Notes: a model not told the origin generated them from the letters alone. A DNA stretch of 51,347 bases from Treponema sp. UBA1233 (GCA_002309305.1 DBWR01000005.1:1-51347); one strand, 5' to 3'; positions 1-8,766 are shown, counted from the first letter of the stretch. Made by a program: numbers and translations.

Positions 1-693
1 GACATATTCGGCAAAAACGACCGCATATTAATTCCCGACGGCGGGGATCCAAAGGGGGAGACTATCGAGGTTGCCGAAAAAAACATAGCATGGTTCCGCT
101 TCCACACGATTGGAAAACAATCCCACGGTTCAAGGCCTGATCTTGGACGCAATGCAAAACTTGCCGCCGCTGACCTTGCGCTAAGGATAAATGACCTGGA
201 GAATTTCTTCAACAAAAAGAATGACTTGTTTGATCCTCCATATTCAACTTTCCAGCCCACAATGCAGTTGAAGAATGTTGAGGGCGTAAACATAATCCCT
301 GGAGACGACGTGTTCTGTGCCGACTGCAGGATAAATCCAGATTACACGCTTGATGAGGTCCGTGCCGAAGTCAAAAAACGCATGAAGGAAATTGAGGAAA
401 AATATGGGGTTACGGTAGAAGTGTCAGAGCTTCAGGCCGAACAGTCACTTCCAACTCCATCTGATGCACCGGTAGTGCTTGAGCTTAAGGATGCGATAGA
501 AAGGGTTCATGGAATAAAGGCAAAAATCATTGGAATCGGTGGCGGAACTGTTGCCGCAGGACTCAGGAACAAAGGATATTACGCGGTTGTGTGGAGCACG
601 ATGGACGAGACATGTCATCAGCCAAACGAATATGCCATAGTCAAAAACATCGCTCTGGATGCAATGACCATGGCATACATGGCAAGCCACTGA
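1..693 (+). CDS. M20-family metallopeptidase (ArgE/DapE-like), 3' part only
   Basis: The frame is open from base 1, so the N-terminus is outside the window; 230 residues are visible. M20 enzymes are two-metal amidohydrolases that cleave dipeptides or N-acyl amino acids in the cytoplasm. The visible part starts at the end of the catalytic domain and holds the dimerisation (lid) domain, entered by the typical stretch GKQSHGSRPDLGRNA (residues about 38-52), and then the second half of the catalytic domain. Near the C-terminus, DETCHQPNEYA carries the last metal-binding histidine expected in this family, and GIGGGTVAAGLR is the usual substrate-pocket loop. The exact substrate cannot be told; both a dipeptidase and a desuccinylase-like role fit. 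It converges on mraY with an 11-bp gap and no obvious terminator between them. Confidence 0.85.
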   Translation, partial: DIFGKNDRILIPDGGDPKGETIEVAEKNIAWFRFHTIGKQSHGSRPDLGRNAKLAAADLALRINDLENFFNKKNDLFDPPYSTFQPTMQLKNVEGVNIIPGDDVFCADCRINPDYTLDEVRAEVKKRMKEIEEKYGVTVEVSELQAEQSLPTPSDAPVVLELKDAIERVHGIKAKIIGIGGGTVAAGLRNKGYYAVVWSTMDETCHQPNEYAIVKNIALDAMTMAYMASH

Positions 694-704
694 AAACTCA
701 GGAC

Positions 705-1820
705 TTAGCGTATCTTCAGGAATATGCCCAGCAGTGCGATTGAAATCAAAAGCTGAAGCGTAAGGAATTTGATGAGCACTTGAGCGGGAGACCAACCGTG
801 GTTTTTCTTTACATGATCATGGAGCGGGAATCGTACGTTGCTGAAAATGTTTATGTGGAAGAACCTCTTTAAGGCAACCTTTAAAAGTCCCAGTCCTCCG
901 TCAACAAAAATCATGGTGGACGTAACCAGAATCAGGAAGGGGTTTCCGCTCAGCATGACGCAGATGCCGATGTAAAAGCCCAGGGCGCGGGAACCTGCAT
1001 CTCCCATCAGAACCTTGCTGGGGTATGCGTTGTGCCAGAGGTAGCCCAAAAGGACTCCCGCAAGTGAAAATGTGATTACGGCCCAGGAAGCTCCCTCGGT
1101 AAAATGCGGGAAGTAATAGATTATGAGTGATTTTGCCTCGTCAAGGTTTTCGTGTCCGGGGAAAAGCAGGTAGCTTGCTATTTCTGAGTGACCCAGAACA
1201 AGATAGAAAATCAGGCCCATTATAATGAGGGCAAATAGGACCAGAGTGGAAGAAAGGCCGTCCACACCGTCCGTGCAGTTTGTCGTGTTTACCGAAGCCC
1301 AGAGGACCACAGTGCCCACGATGATGTAAAGCCATGTCGGAATGGGAACCGGATTGGTGACGAAGGGAAGCCAGAAATAAATCTTTCCCGCCGGTGAATA
1401 TCCCTTGATGATGAAGGCAAGGACAGTTGCGGCCGCTACAGTGACAACAAGGTCAAGGAAGGCCTTAAGGTATTCGCCCCAACCCTTTGAGCTCCTGTCG
1501 TCCAAAAAGCCTGTGAGCATCATTATCCAGGTAAGGAAGAGGATGAGGTACTGTGGCAGGGTCAGCGGAACAAGCAGGAAGCAGAGTACCACGAACATTG
1601 ATATGAAGACGACTCCAGAGCCGGTCGGTTTTCCTTTTGCCGCTTCGGCAGTGAGTGTAAATTCCCGTCCCCTGTCTGACGGAAGGAATCTATAGAATTT
1701 TGGAAGGAATTTCCATACGCAAAAAAAGCCAACATAAAGAGCGATGACTATAAGTACAGAATATGACTGAAGAAGTCTGGCAGGTCCCCAGTTGAGCAAG
1801 TCGCCAAGATAATATAACAT
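705..1820 (-). CDS. mraY: Phospho-N-acetylmuramoyl-pentapeptide transferase
   Basis: Transfers phospho-MurNAc-pentapeptide from UDP to undecaprenyl phosphate, making lipid I at the inner membrane. The 371-residue protein has about ten hydrophobic segments, usual for MraY. The catalytic loops are recognisable: NTTNCTDGVDGLSS (about residue 178-191) with the acidic pair, MGDAGSRALG (about 270), and FPLHDHVKKNHGW (about 331-343), which takes the place of the usual HHHFE-type motif. The ATG at 1820 has a GAGGGG site 6 nt upstream and a good promoter (1874-1902). The gene stands alone here, apart from the murE-ddl-murD array at 19-24 kb, instead of in a classical division/cell-wall cluster. A different polyprenyl-phosphate transferase (WecA-like) is less likely given the motif set. 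Confidence 0.9.
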   Translation of the reverse strand: MLYYLGDLLNWGPARLLQSYSVLIVIALYVGFFCVWKFLPKFYRFLPSDRGREFTLTAEAAKGKPTGSGVVFISMFVVLCFLLVPLTLPQYLILFLTWIMMLTGFLDDRSSKGWGEYLKAFLDLVVTVAAATVLAFIIKGYSPAGKIYFWLPFVTNPVPIPTWLYIIVGTVVLWASVNTTNCTDGVDGLSSTLVLFALIIMGLIFYLVLGHSEIASYLLFPGHENLDEAKSLIIYYFPHFTEGASWAVITFSLAGVLLGYLWHNAYPSKVLMGDAGSRALGFYIGICVMLSGNPFLILVTSTMIFVDGGLGLLKVALKRFFHINIFSNVRFPLHDHVKKNHGWSPAQVLIKFLTLQLLISIALLGIFLKIR

Positions 1821-1873
1821 TTTTTACCCCTCTAGCCTTATGGCCTTTAAAAATGTTCTATAATAATGTATAT

Positions 1874-1902
1874 ATTATAGCAAAAATGGTCCAATCATTC
1901 AA
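1874..1902 (-). promoter_or_regulatory. Promoter of mraY
   Basis: On the minus strand a -35 TTGAAT (1902-1897) is followed by a 17-bp spacer and a perfect -10 TATAAT (1879-1874). The predicted start is near 1867, giving a leader of about 46 nt that includes the GAGGGG ribosome site. The promoter sits back to back with the one for the rhomboid-like gene. Confidence 0.6.
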
Positions 1903-1921
1903 GGCGGGCTCAAGTTTACTG

Positions 1922-1950
1922 TTTACAAAAGCCCAAAATCAGACGAAAAT
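1922..1950 (+). promoter_or_regulatory. Promoter of the rhomboid-like gene, leaderless register
   Basis: TTTACA (1922-1927), 17-bp spacer, GAAAAT (1945-1950, 4 of 6 matches), then 6 nt to the ATG at 1957. There is no usable Shine-Dalgarno (AGGT abuts the ATG). The register is the same as in front of purE, nudC, ispH and the gene starting at 39318, so transcription would begin at the start codon. Confidence 0.45.
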
Positions 1951-1956
1951 ATAGGT

Positions 1957-2769
1957 ATGGCAAAGAAAAAATTCAAGTTTTTGTTTGATTCTCCGGTTGT
2001 GCTTACAATTTGTGCCGTAAGTACCCTAGTGTTCATCTTTGACACCTTTGTCTTTAAGGGAAAGGCGGTTCAAGTGCTCTTTTCATGCCCCATGGCCCAC
2101 GGAGAAAATGTGTTCAAGTTTTCCAATCCGCTCAATTACCTGAATCTTCTGCTGCATGTATTCGGCTCTTCGGGTGCTCCGGCGTTTTTTGTGAATACGC
2201 TTTTGCTTCTTGCAATGGGACCTCAGCTTGAGGAACGTTACGGCTCCCTTATGCTTGGCCTCATGTGCGGAATTGCTGTTTTAGTAACCGGAGTCCTTAC
2301 CGCATGTCTGGGAATTCAGCCTGTAATGGGAACCATGTGCCTTGTATTCCTGATGATTTTCCTTGCCTCACTTACGACTTTGAGCAAAAACAGCCTTCTT
2401 GCCTCGTGGACGGCAGGTCTTGTCATGTTCACGGCATATTCGCTTTATTCTGGTTTCCAGAATCCGGCTGTGGAAAGGGTGGAGGGAGTCAATTCTTTCA
2501 TCTTCTTCATGCAGAGGAATGTGGTGACTTTCATCAGTATGGCGGGTGGTCTCTGCGGAAGCCTCTTCGGTTTTCTTGCTGCTCCAAAAAAGAGGGCCGC
2601 ACCAAAGAAAAAGCCTCTTGAAGTTGAAGAAAATGCGTCAGATTCGTCTTACAGCTGGAAAAATCAGGTTGAAGAAACTGTTGTGGCTGAACCGGAAAAA
2701 AAGCCTAAGAAAAAGAAGGCCAAATCATCTGATGATGACGAAGTTGTCATCGGTACAATTGAATTATAG
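1957..2769 (+). CDS. Rhomboid-like membrane protein lacking catalytic Ser and His
   Basis: A 270-residue protein with about six hydrophobic segments in the first 210 residues and a Lys/Glu-rich cytoplasmic tail. The middle follows the rhomboid pattern: N80 in the loop-1/TM2 region, then MGPQLEERYGS, matching the usual N...L...G..lE...G. At the place of the catalytic GxSG box the protein reads GTMC (125-128), so the nucleophilic serine is replaced by Met. In the last membrane helix the expected H..G is AGGLCGSLFG (about 196-205), with no histidine. It is therefore probably a pseudoprotease (iRhom or derlin-like in logic), binding membrane clients without cutting them; this is inference. It heads a plus-strand run with the FMN protein (26 bp gap) and glpK. 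The homology call rests on pattern reading and could be tested by profile search. Confidence 0.6.
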   Translation: MAKKKFKFLFDSPVVLTICAVSTLVFIFDTFVFKGKAVQVLFSCPMAHGENVFKFSNPLNYLNLLLHVFGSSGAPAFFVNTLLLLAMGPQLEERYGSLMLGLMCGIAVLVTGVLTACLGIQPVMGTMCLVFLMIFLASLTTLSKNSLLASWTAGLVMFTAYSLYSGFQNPAVERVEGVNSFIFFMQRNVVTFISMAGGLCGSLFGFLAAPKKRAAPKKKPLEVEENASDSSYSWKNQVEETVVAEPEKKPKKKKAKSSDDDEVVIGTIEL

Positions 2770-2795
2770 TTGAAATCTGACAAAGGGTGGGACAT

Positions 2796-3683
2796 ATGAG
2801 TGATTTTAAATGCCATTTTTGCGATGAGTGCAACGGAAGGGGATGCATAGGAGAGATGCCCGGCATGGGTGGCCCCAACGAAAGTGCAAATTTCATCTTG
2901 AATTTTGACGGATGGCAGGAATACAGGAAAATACCGGAAGAACCTCTTCCCGTACGCATAAGGCTTGCTCCAATGACCGGTGGAGAACAGAACGTCGGTT
3001 ATGATGATGAGAGGCAGTTTTACTTTGACTTGATTGATGCCTGTGATGAAGCGGGAGTTGAACTTTCAATTGGTGACGGATGTCCGGATGAAAAGCTTTT
3101 GTTTGGAATCGAAGCCGTCCAAAACCGCCGCAAGGTTCACCAGGATTTGAAGGCTGCCGTAATAATCAAGCCCTATCCCGACCAGAGGATACTTGAACGC
3201 TGTGAATGGGCTTTCCCTGTTGCAGAATGCATCGGAATCGACATAGACAGCTACAACATCGTGACCATGCGCAACCTCGTAAACCTTGAGCAAAAAACTC
3301 CGTCCCAGCTAAAGGAGATAAAGAAATTCCTGAATTCAAGGGGAATACCGTTTGCAATCAAGGGGATTTTCTGCGATGCCGACATAGAGATGCTCAGTGA
3401 AGTTCATCCAGACATAGCATACGTTTCTAACCACGGTGGCAGGGTGGAAACAAGAAGGGGTAGCACAGCAGAATTCCTTGCCCGCCATTCAAAGGAACTG
3501 AAGTCATACAGCGGAGACCTGTGGGTGGACGGAGGAATACGTACTGCCGAACAGGTTCAGACCGCCGCCTTTTACGGTGCATCTACCGTAGGCTTGGGAC
3601 GTCCTTTTGCAACTGCCGTTTGCCGTGACAGGGAAAATGAAGTAAAACAGATAATGAAAAAACTCTGCACATGGGAGAGATGA
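2796..3683 (+). CDS. FMN-dependent alpha-hydroxy-acid oxidising protein
   Basis: A TIM-barrel flavoprotein of the lactate oxidase/glycolate oxidase family, expected to oxidise a small 2-hydroxy acid. The C-terminal half carries the family landmarks: FAIKGIFC (the lysine that contacts FMN), YVSNHGGR with the catalytic His-Gly-Gly-Arg, WVDGGIRTAEQV, and GASTVGLGRPF for flavin phosphate binding. The N-terminus CHFCDECNGRGCIGEMPGMGG is a Cys-rich segment also seen in the clostridial branch of this family. I start at ATG 2796, preceded by AAAGGG at 8-nt spacing; a GTG at 2787 is also in frame. The gene ends 1 nt before glpK, so the two are almost certainly cotranscribed. The substrate is unknown; linkage to glpK hints at a three-carbon compound. 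Confidence 0.8.
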   Translation: MSDFKCHFCDECNGRGCIGEMPGMGGPNESANFILNFDGWQEYRKIPEEPLPVRIRLAPMTGGEQNVGYDDERQFYFDLIDACDEAGVELSIGDGCPDEKLLFGIEAVQNRRKVHQDLKAAVIIKPYPDQRILERCEWAFPVAECIGIDIDSYNIVTMRNLVNLEQKTPSQLKEIKKFLNSRGIPFAIKGIFCDADIEMLSEVHPDIAYVSNHGGRVETRRGSTAEFLARHSKELKSYSGDLWVDGGIRTAEQVQTAAFYGASTVGLGRPFATAVCRDRENEVKQIMKKLCTWER

Positions 3684-3684
3684 A

Positions 3685-5190
3685 ATGCCCTCAGAAAAAA
3701 AATACATACTTGCACTGGACCAGGGAACCACATCTTCAAGAGCAATACTGTTCAATTCAAAGGCAAAGAAAATTGCCAGCGTACAGCAGGAATTCACACA
3801 GTATTTTCCAAAGCCGGGTTGGGTGGAGCATGATGCAAATGAACTTTTCCTCTGTCAGCTCACTGTTGCCCAGGATGCAATCAAAAAGGCAAAAATCAGG
3901 CCGGAACAAATAGCGGCAATAGGAATAACCAACCAGAGGGAAACCGTCGTTCTGTGGGACAAAAAGACAGGAGAGCCGGTTGCACACGCAATAGTATGGC
4001 AGTGCAGGCGTACAGCGGACAAGGCCTTAAAGCTAAAGCAGAAACACTCTGCCATGATTCAAAAAAAGACGGGGCTGATTCCCGACGCATATTTCAGCGC
4101 CACAAAAATACAGTGGCTTTTGGACAATGTTCCCGGAGCAAGGAAAAAGGCTGAAAAAGGAAACCTTCTTGCGGGGACAATCGACACATGGCTTGTGTGG
4201 AAGCTGACCGGCGGCAAGGTTCACGTAACCGACTATACCAACGCAAGCCGGACGATGCTCTTCAACATACATACCCTGCAGTGGGATGACGAACTTTTGA
4301 AGCTGATGAACATTCCAAAATCCATTCTTCCTGAGGTAAGGGATTCTTCATGCGTCTATGGTGTTACGGACAAGAATACATGCGGTTTTGAGATTCCAAT
4401 TGCATCATGCATAGGAGACCAGCAGGCCGCTTTGTTCGGACAGGGATGCTTTAAGAAGGGCGACGTAAAGACAACCTACGGTACCGGCTGCTTCATGCTG
4501 ATGAATACAGGTTCAAATCCAATTGAATCAAAAAACGGACTCCTTACTACAATCGCAATAGGCATGGACGGAAAGGTTCAGTACGCTCTGGAAGGTTCAG
4601 TCTTTATGGGTGGGGCTACAATCAAATGGCTACGTGACCAGCTTGGAATAATCCACAGTGCCCATGAATGTGACCTTCTTGCCGAATCAGTTCCTGATGC
4701 AAACGGAGTATATCTTGTTCCTGCATTTACAGGCCTTGGCACTCCATACTGGGACCCTTATGCCCGTGGAATCCTGATCGGTCTTACTCGTGGAGTAAAC
4801 AAGGCCCACATCTGCCGTGCCACATTGGAGGCCATTTCGTTTCAGGTAAAGGATTTGATTGAATGCATGGCGGCTGATGCCAAAATCAAGATCAAGGAAG
4901 TAAAGGTAGACGGAGGAGCCTGTGTCAGCAACGTGATGATGCAGTTCCAGTCCGATATCCTGAACCGCCCTGTATTCAGGCCAAAGAATGTCGAAACCAC
5001 AGCCCTGGGAGCCGCATTTTGTGCAGGCCTTGCAATTGGAATGTGGAAGGACAAGAACGAAATACTGGAAGTTGCCGCAACAGAAAAAATATTTACTCCA
5101 GTTATGACACCGGAAAAAAGAAAATCGATTTATAAATTATGGAAAAAAGCCGTGGAACGCAGCAAGAACTGGGACGAACCACGGCCATAA
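3685..5190 (+). CDS. glpK: Glycerol kinase
   Basis: Phosphorylates glycerol to sn-glycerol-3-phosphate with ATP in the cytoplasm; FGGY family. 501 residues, the normal length. DQGTTSSR (12-19) is the first phosphate-binding loop, TNQRETVVLWD and the nearby WQCRRT are glycerol-site segments, and YGTGCFMLMNTG (about 264-275) is the adenosine-domain signature, followed by GGAT and the DGGACVSNVMMQ block. A GGGAGA site lies inside the end of the preceding gene, 6 nt before the ATG, so translation is likely coupled. No glycerol facilitator or glycerol-3-phosphate dehydrogenase lies in the window. The last 45 bases double as the terminator of the convergent ilvE gene. Confidence 0.96.
   Translation: MPSEKKYILALDQGTTSSRAILFNSKAKKIASVQQEFTQYFPKPGWVEHDANELFLCQLTVAQDAIKKAKIRPEQIAAIGITNQRETVVLWDKKTGEPVAHAIVWQCRRTADKALKLKQKHSAMIQKKTGLIPDAYFSATKIQWLLDNVPGARKKAEKGNLLAGTIDTWLVWKLTGGKVHVTDYTNASRTMLFNIHTLQWDDELLKLMNIPKSILPEVRDSSCVYGVTDKNTCGFEIPIASCIGDQQAALFGQGCFKKGDVKTTYGTGCFMLMNTGSNPIESKNGLLTTIAIGMDGKVQYALEGSVFMGGATIKWLRDQLGIIHSAHECDLLAESVPDANGVYLVPAFTGLGTPYWDPYARGILIGLTRGVNKAHICRATLEAISFQVKDLIECMAADAKIKIKEVKVDGGACVSNVMMQFQSDILNRPVFRPKNVETTALGAAFCAGLAIGMWKDKNEILEVAATEKIFTPVMTPEKRKSIYKLWKKAVERSKNWDEPRP
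5143..5185 (-). terminator. Rho-independent terminator of ilvE, inside glpK
   Basis: Read on the minus strand just past the ilvE stop: GCCGTGG (5185-5179), a 23-nt loop, CCACGGC (5155-5149), then six T (5148-5143). The stem is a perfect 7 bp. It lies entirely within the last codons of the convergent glpK gene, from which ilvE is separated by only 2 bp. Confidence 0.6.
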
Positions 5191-5192
5191 GT

Positions 5193-6218
5193 TTAAGCTA
5201 TTTCGCAGATCCAGCCTTCGGGGGCCTTTTCGGTTCCCATCTGGATGCCTGTGAGTGTTTCACGCAGCTTTCCGAGCACAGGACCGATGTCATCCATTCC
5301 GGATGGAACCAGTATGTCCTTTCCGTGATCAGAAATCTTTCCGATTGGAGAGATGACAGCGGCAGTTCCACAAAGACCAATCTCAGCAAAATCAGCAAGT
5401 TCAGCCTTGTTTACCTGTCTTTCCTCAACTTCCATGTGAAGGTACTCTTTTGCAACAACCAGAAGGGATCTTCTTGTAATTGAAGGAAGGATGCTGTTTG
5501 ACTTTGGTGTAACAAGCTTTCCGTCTTTTGTAACAAGAAGGATGTTTGCGCCACCTGTTTCTTCAAGATATGTGTGGGTAGCAGGATCCGTGTAGATGTT
5601 TTCTGCATATCCGTTTTTGTGTGCGTCAACGATGTTGTGGAGGCTCATCGCATAGTTCAATCCGGCCTTGATGTCTCCGGTTCCATGTGGAGCGGCACGG
5701 TCAAGGTCAGAGATGCGTACGGTAATCGGCTTTACGCCACCCTTGAAATAAGGACCTACTGGAGTAACCAGAATCCTGAACTGATATTCATCGGCAGGTT
5801 TAACACCGATAACGGCATTTGAACCGAACATATACGGGCGGATGTAGAGGGTTGCCCCTGAGCCATACGGTGGAACAAAATCAATGTTCGCCTTGACTGT
5901 ATCGACTACAGCCTTGATAAAGCGATCCTTGGGGAATACAGGCATCTCCAGCCTTTCGCAGGAATCCTTCATTCTGTCTGCGTTAAGATCCGGGCGGAAG
6001 CATACAATCTTGCCGTCTGCCGTTGTATATGCCTTGAGGCCCTCAAAGCATGTCTGAGCATACTGCAATACTCCCGCACATTCGCTGATAGTGACGGTAT
6101 GGTCGGAAGTAAGAGTTCCTTCATCCCATGCACCGTTTTTGAAACAAGACACAAAGCTTTTGTGCGTCTCCATGTAACCAAAAGGCAAGTTGCCCCAATC
6201 AAGATTTTGTGTTCCCAT
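5193..6218 (-). CDS. ilvE: Branched-chain amino acid aminotransferase
   Basis: PLP enzyme (fold type IV) that exchanges amino groups between glutamate and the 2-oxo acids of Leu, Ile and Val. GDIKAGLNYAMSLHN (about residue 181-195) holds the Schiff-base lysine, and YLEETGGANILLV is the PLP-phosphate region. At 341 residues, with the IKAGLNYA form, it belongs to the longer (type II) bacterial/eukaryotic group. An upstream in-frame ATG at 6224 lies only 2 nt from the GAGG site, whereas the ATG at 6218 has an 8-nt spacing, so I use 6218. It has its own promoter and no biosynthetic ilv genes beside it, as is common for a stand-alone ilvE that also serves in catabolism or branched-chain fatty acid supply. 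Confidence 0.93.
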   Translation of the reverse strand: MGTQNLDWGNLPFGYMETHKSFVSCFKNGAWDEGTLTSDHTVTISECAGVLQYAQTCFEGLKAYTTADGKIVCFRPDLNADRMKDSCERLEMPVFPKDRFIKAVVDTVKANIDFVPPYGSGATLYIRPYMFGSNAVIGVKPADEYQFRILVTPVGPYFKGGVKPITVRISDLDRAAPHGTGDIKAGLNYAMSLHNIVDAHKNGYAENIYTDPATHTYLEETGGANILLVTKDGKLVTPKSNSILPSITRRSLLVVAKEYLHMEVEERQVNKAELADFAEIGLCGTAAVISPIGKISDHGKDILVPSGMDDIGPVLGKLRETLTGIQMGTEKAPEGWICEIA

Positions 6219-6240
6219 ATTCATTACCTCTTAAATCTCT

Positions 6241-6269
6241 ACTGTATCACTAAACAGGGTATTGTGCAA
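6241..6269 (-). promoter_or_regulatory. Possible promoter of ilvE
   Basis: Minus strand TTGCAC (6269-6264), 17-bp spacer ending in TGA (extended -10), TACAGT (6246-6241). The start would be near 6234, giving a short leader that contains the GAGG site. Confidence 0.35.
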
Positions 6270-6391
6270 GAGTAGGAAAATGAGTCTTTTGGGGTGATTT
6301 TCAATTGTCCTTTACAAATTGAATGAAAATGCCGATAAAAGATAAGGGACTTTTTATTTTTTGTTTTGTTTAATAAGGACGGTGATGGACC

Positions 6392-7627
6392 ATGCTGATA
6401 CAGACACGGTTTTCTGGACAAACTCAATATCTGCTTAAGAAACAGTACGCTATTTCTGCGGAAGAAAATATAATTTGTGGTATATGGATTCACGTAAGGC
6501 GAAGAGGCTTTGTCTTTACCGACAAGGGCTTTTACTGGAATCTTCCGACTTCAATCATAAATTCATCGGGAAGGCAGGAGGTTCAGGTTCCTTCCAACAT
6601 TCTCACGGAAAACAGCGGAAGGCTAAAGGTTGCCATACTCCATAAGGAAAATCTGAGCCATACCAATCACTCGGTTGAATACCTTCAGTTTTCTACGGAC
6701 ATGGGGCGTGTTCAAATTAAGCTCGCTCCAATTACCACCGATGACGCTTCCATTTTGCGCAGGATTTTTATTGAATACGCGGCCAGGGGGAAATTTCCCT
6801 ACGACAACTTGAAGCAGTCTCCTCTAGAATCCCTTGCAATGACGGCAAACGGTCTTGTTGATTTCTTCCAGGCAACATTCAGCGGGTACAAAAAGGAAAA
6901 GGTTGAAAAGGAAGACAAGCCGGAAGATGAAGACAAGCCTCAGATGATTTCCGTTGGCAGGAGTCATGCGGTTTCTGACGTAAAATCATATTTCTCTGCC
7001 AGGGTAAGGCGCCAGATAACTCCAGCCAGTGTCTTTAAAAACATAATGCGTTATGTCGGTGACATTATTGCAGACATACTTTTCTTTGTCGGACTGACAA
7101 TATCCGTAAAGCCGATTCTGCTTTTTCAAAATACATTCAAGGCTCACAACATCATTTCGGATTTCTTTTATAAAATCGGTTCAATGCTGTTCTGCTTTGA
7201 CACAACTTCAAGCATAAAACTTGGAGATATAGAGCTTCAGCATTCGATTGTTGAATCCATCTTGTACAGGCGGAATTCACTTTTTGCACTGCTTTTCATT
7301 CTGTACATTTTGATAAGGCTGTCCGTGATTTTGATTTCATGCAAACCCGGAGAAAAGGCATTTCCGATTATCCTTCTTGTTGCGACAATACCGCTTACAC
7401 TGCTGATTCCAAATCACTTCCCGCTGTTCCTGATTCTCTGCCTCATCATCTATATCCTGATTCAAATTGGTCTGGACATGGATTGGGTGCACTTGTTCAG
7501 CAAGATAGTTGTGTCCGGAATCCTGATGTGTATGGTGTTCTATTTCCTGCACCTGTTCAATTATCCCAACTTCATTGAATACATGGGAGTCCTTGTACAG
7601 ATGCTTTCGTTAAAATCAGGAATATAA
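6392..7627 (+). CDS. Uncharacterised membrane protein with soluble N-terminal domain
   Basis: Not recognised. 411 residues in two parts. Residues about 1-165 form a soluble beta-rich domain; the stretch around 20-50 (NIICGIWIHVRRRGFVFTDK) resembles the first strands of bacterial PH-like domains, but this is only an impression. A charged linker (KKEKVEKEDKPEDEDKPQ, about 168-186) follows, then from about 225 to the end five or six hydrophobic segments. The ATG at 6392 follows AAGGACGG at a rather long distance, so the translation signal is ordinary to weak. It converges with ychF with 2 bp between the stop codons. No neighbour suggests a role. Confidence 0.7.
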   Translation: MLIQTRFSGQTQYLLKKQYAISAEENIICGIWIHVRRRGFVFTDKGFYWNLPTSIINSSGRQEVQVPSNILTENSGRLKVAILHKENLSHTNHSVEYLQFSTDMGRVQIKLAPITTDDASILRRIFIEYAARGKFPYDNLKQSPLESLAMTANGLVDFFQATFSGYKKEKVEKEDKPEDEDKPQMISVGRSHAVSDVKSYFSARVRRQITPASVFKNIMRYVGDIIADILFFVGLTISVKPILLFQNTFKAHNIISDFFYKIGSMLFCFDTTSSIKLGDIELQHSIVESILYRRNSLFALLFILYILIRLSVILISCKPGEKAFPIILLVATIPLTLLIPNHFPLFLILCLIIYILIQIGLDMDWVHLFSKIVVSGILMCMVFYFLHLFNYPNFIEYMGVLVQMLSLKSGI

Positions 7628-7629
7628 TC

Positions 7630-8766
7630 CTATTTCGTTACGTTGAACTTAAAGAAGAGAACGTCTCCATCCTGAACGACATATTCCTTGCCTTCCTGAC
7701 GGTATTTTCCGGCTTCCTTGATTTTTGCTTCGGTGCCGTACTGCCTCAGGTCATCAACAGTGTATGCCTCCGCCTTGATGAAGCCCTTTTCAAAATCGGT
7801 GTGGATTACGCCCGCAGCCTGTGGTGCCTTGTCTCCCGCATGAATTGTCCATGCACGGCATTCATCAGGACCGCCAGTAAAGAATGTCCTCAATCCCATA
7901 AGGTGATATACTGTACGTGACAAAACTGTGAGTCCGCTTTCCTTTAGGCCAACGCTGTCCATAAAATCGCGCCTGTCGTTTTCATCAGTAACATCAGAAA
8001 GGTCTGATTCAAATTTTCCACAGATTACGATTACTTCAGATTTTTGCTCCTCAGCAATTTTCCTTACGGTTTCCACATATTTGTTTGTTCCAGCCTGAAT
8101 CGTGTCTTCATCAATGTTGCATACATAAACCTGTGGTTTAATCGTCAGAAGGTGCAGGTCATAGATGGCCTCACGCTCTTCGTCGCTAAGGTCTGCCATG
8201 CGGGCACATTTTCCGTCGGTCAGGAGCGGTTTGATTTTTGCAATTGCACTGTTGTATGGGGCAAGCCTTTTTTCCTCTTCCTTTCCCAATGCACGGATCT
8301 GCTTTGTGATTTTTTCCTGCCTCTTGTTGATTGTATCCAGGTCTGCCTGTGCAAGCTCAAAGTCGATTGTAAGGATGTCGCTTTCAGGGTCAATTGGAGC
8401 GTCCGTCTTTGCATCGTCCCTTACATGCTGGATGTCGGGATTGTCAAAACATCGTACTACGTGTGCAATTACTGTTGTCTCGCGGATGTTTGCAAGAAAC
8501 TGGTTTCCAAGACCTTCACCCTTGCTTGCTCCCTTTATCAAACCTGCAATGTCAACAAAGTCAACACTGGCTGGGATTTTCTTCTTAGGATTGAATACGG
8601 ATGCCATAAAATCGAGCCTTTCGTCAGGAAGGTCTACGACACCGATGTTAGGGTCTATCGTACAGAACGGGTAGTTTTCAGCAGAAGCCGGTGCCTTGGT
8701 CAAAGCACTGAAAATAGTCGATTTCCCAACATTAGGGAGTCCTACAATACCACAAGTCAATTTCAT
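7630..8766 (-). CDS. ychF: Ribosome-associated ATPase YchF (OLA1 family)
   Basis: Obg-like P-loop NTPase that prefers ATP, binds ribosomes and takes part in stress and redox responses. 378 residues. GLPNVGKST (9-17) is the P-loop, DIAGLIKGASKGEGLG is the G3/switch II region, and the C-terminal TGS domain includes GVIHTDFEKGFIKAE and the ending VQDGDVLFFKFNVTK. A GAGG site precedes the ATG at 8766, and two TATAAT boxes lie in the upstream 50 bp, shared with the divergent small membrane protein gene. A long open antisense frame overlaps this gene but has no independent support. Confidence 0.95.
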   Translation of the reverse strand: MKLTCGIVGLPNVGKSTIFSALTKAPASAENYPFCTIDPNIGVVDLPDERLDFMASVFNPKKKIPASVDFVDIAGLIKGASKGEGLGNQFLANIRETTVIAHVVRCFDNPDIQHVRDDAKTDAPIDPESDILTIDFELAQADLDTINKRQEKITKQIRALGKEEEKRLAPYNSAIAKIKPLLTDGKCARMADLSDEEREAIYDLHLLTIKPQVYVCNIDEDTIQAGTNKYVETVRKIAEEQKSEVIVICGKFESDLSDVTDENDRRDFMDSVGLKESGLTVLSRTVYHLMGLRTFFTGGPDECRAWTIHAGDKAPQAAGVIHTDFEKGFIKAEAYTVDDLRQYGTEAKIKEAGKYRQEGKEYVVQDGDVLFFKFNVTK

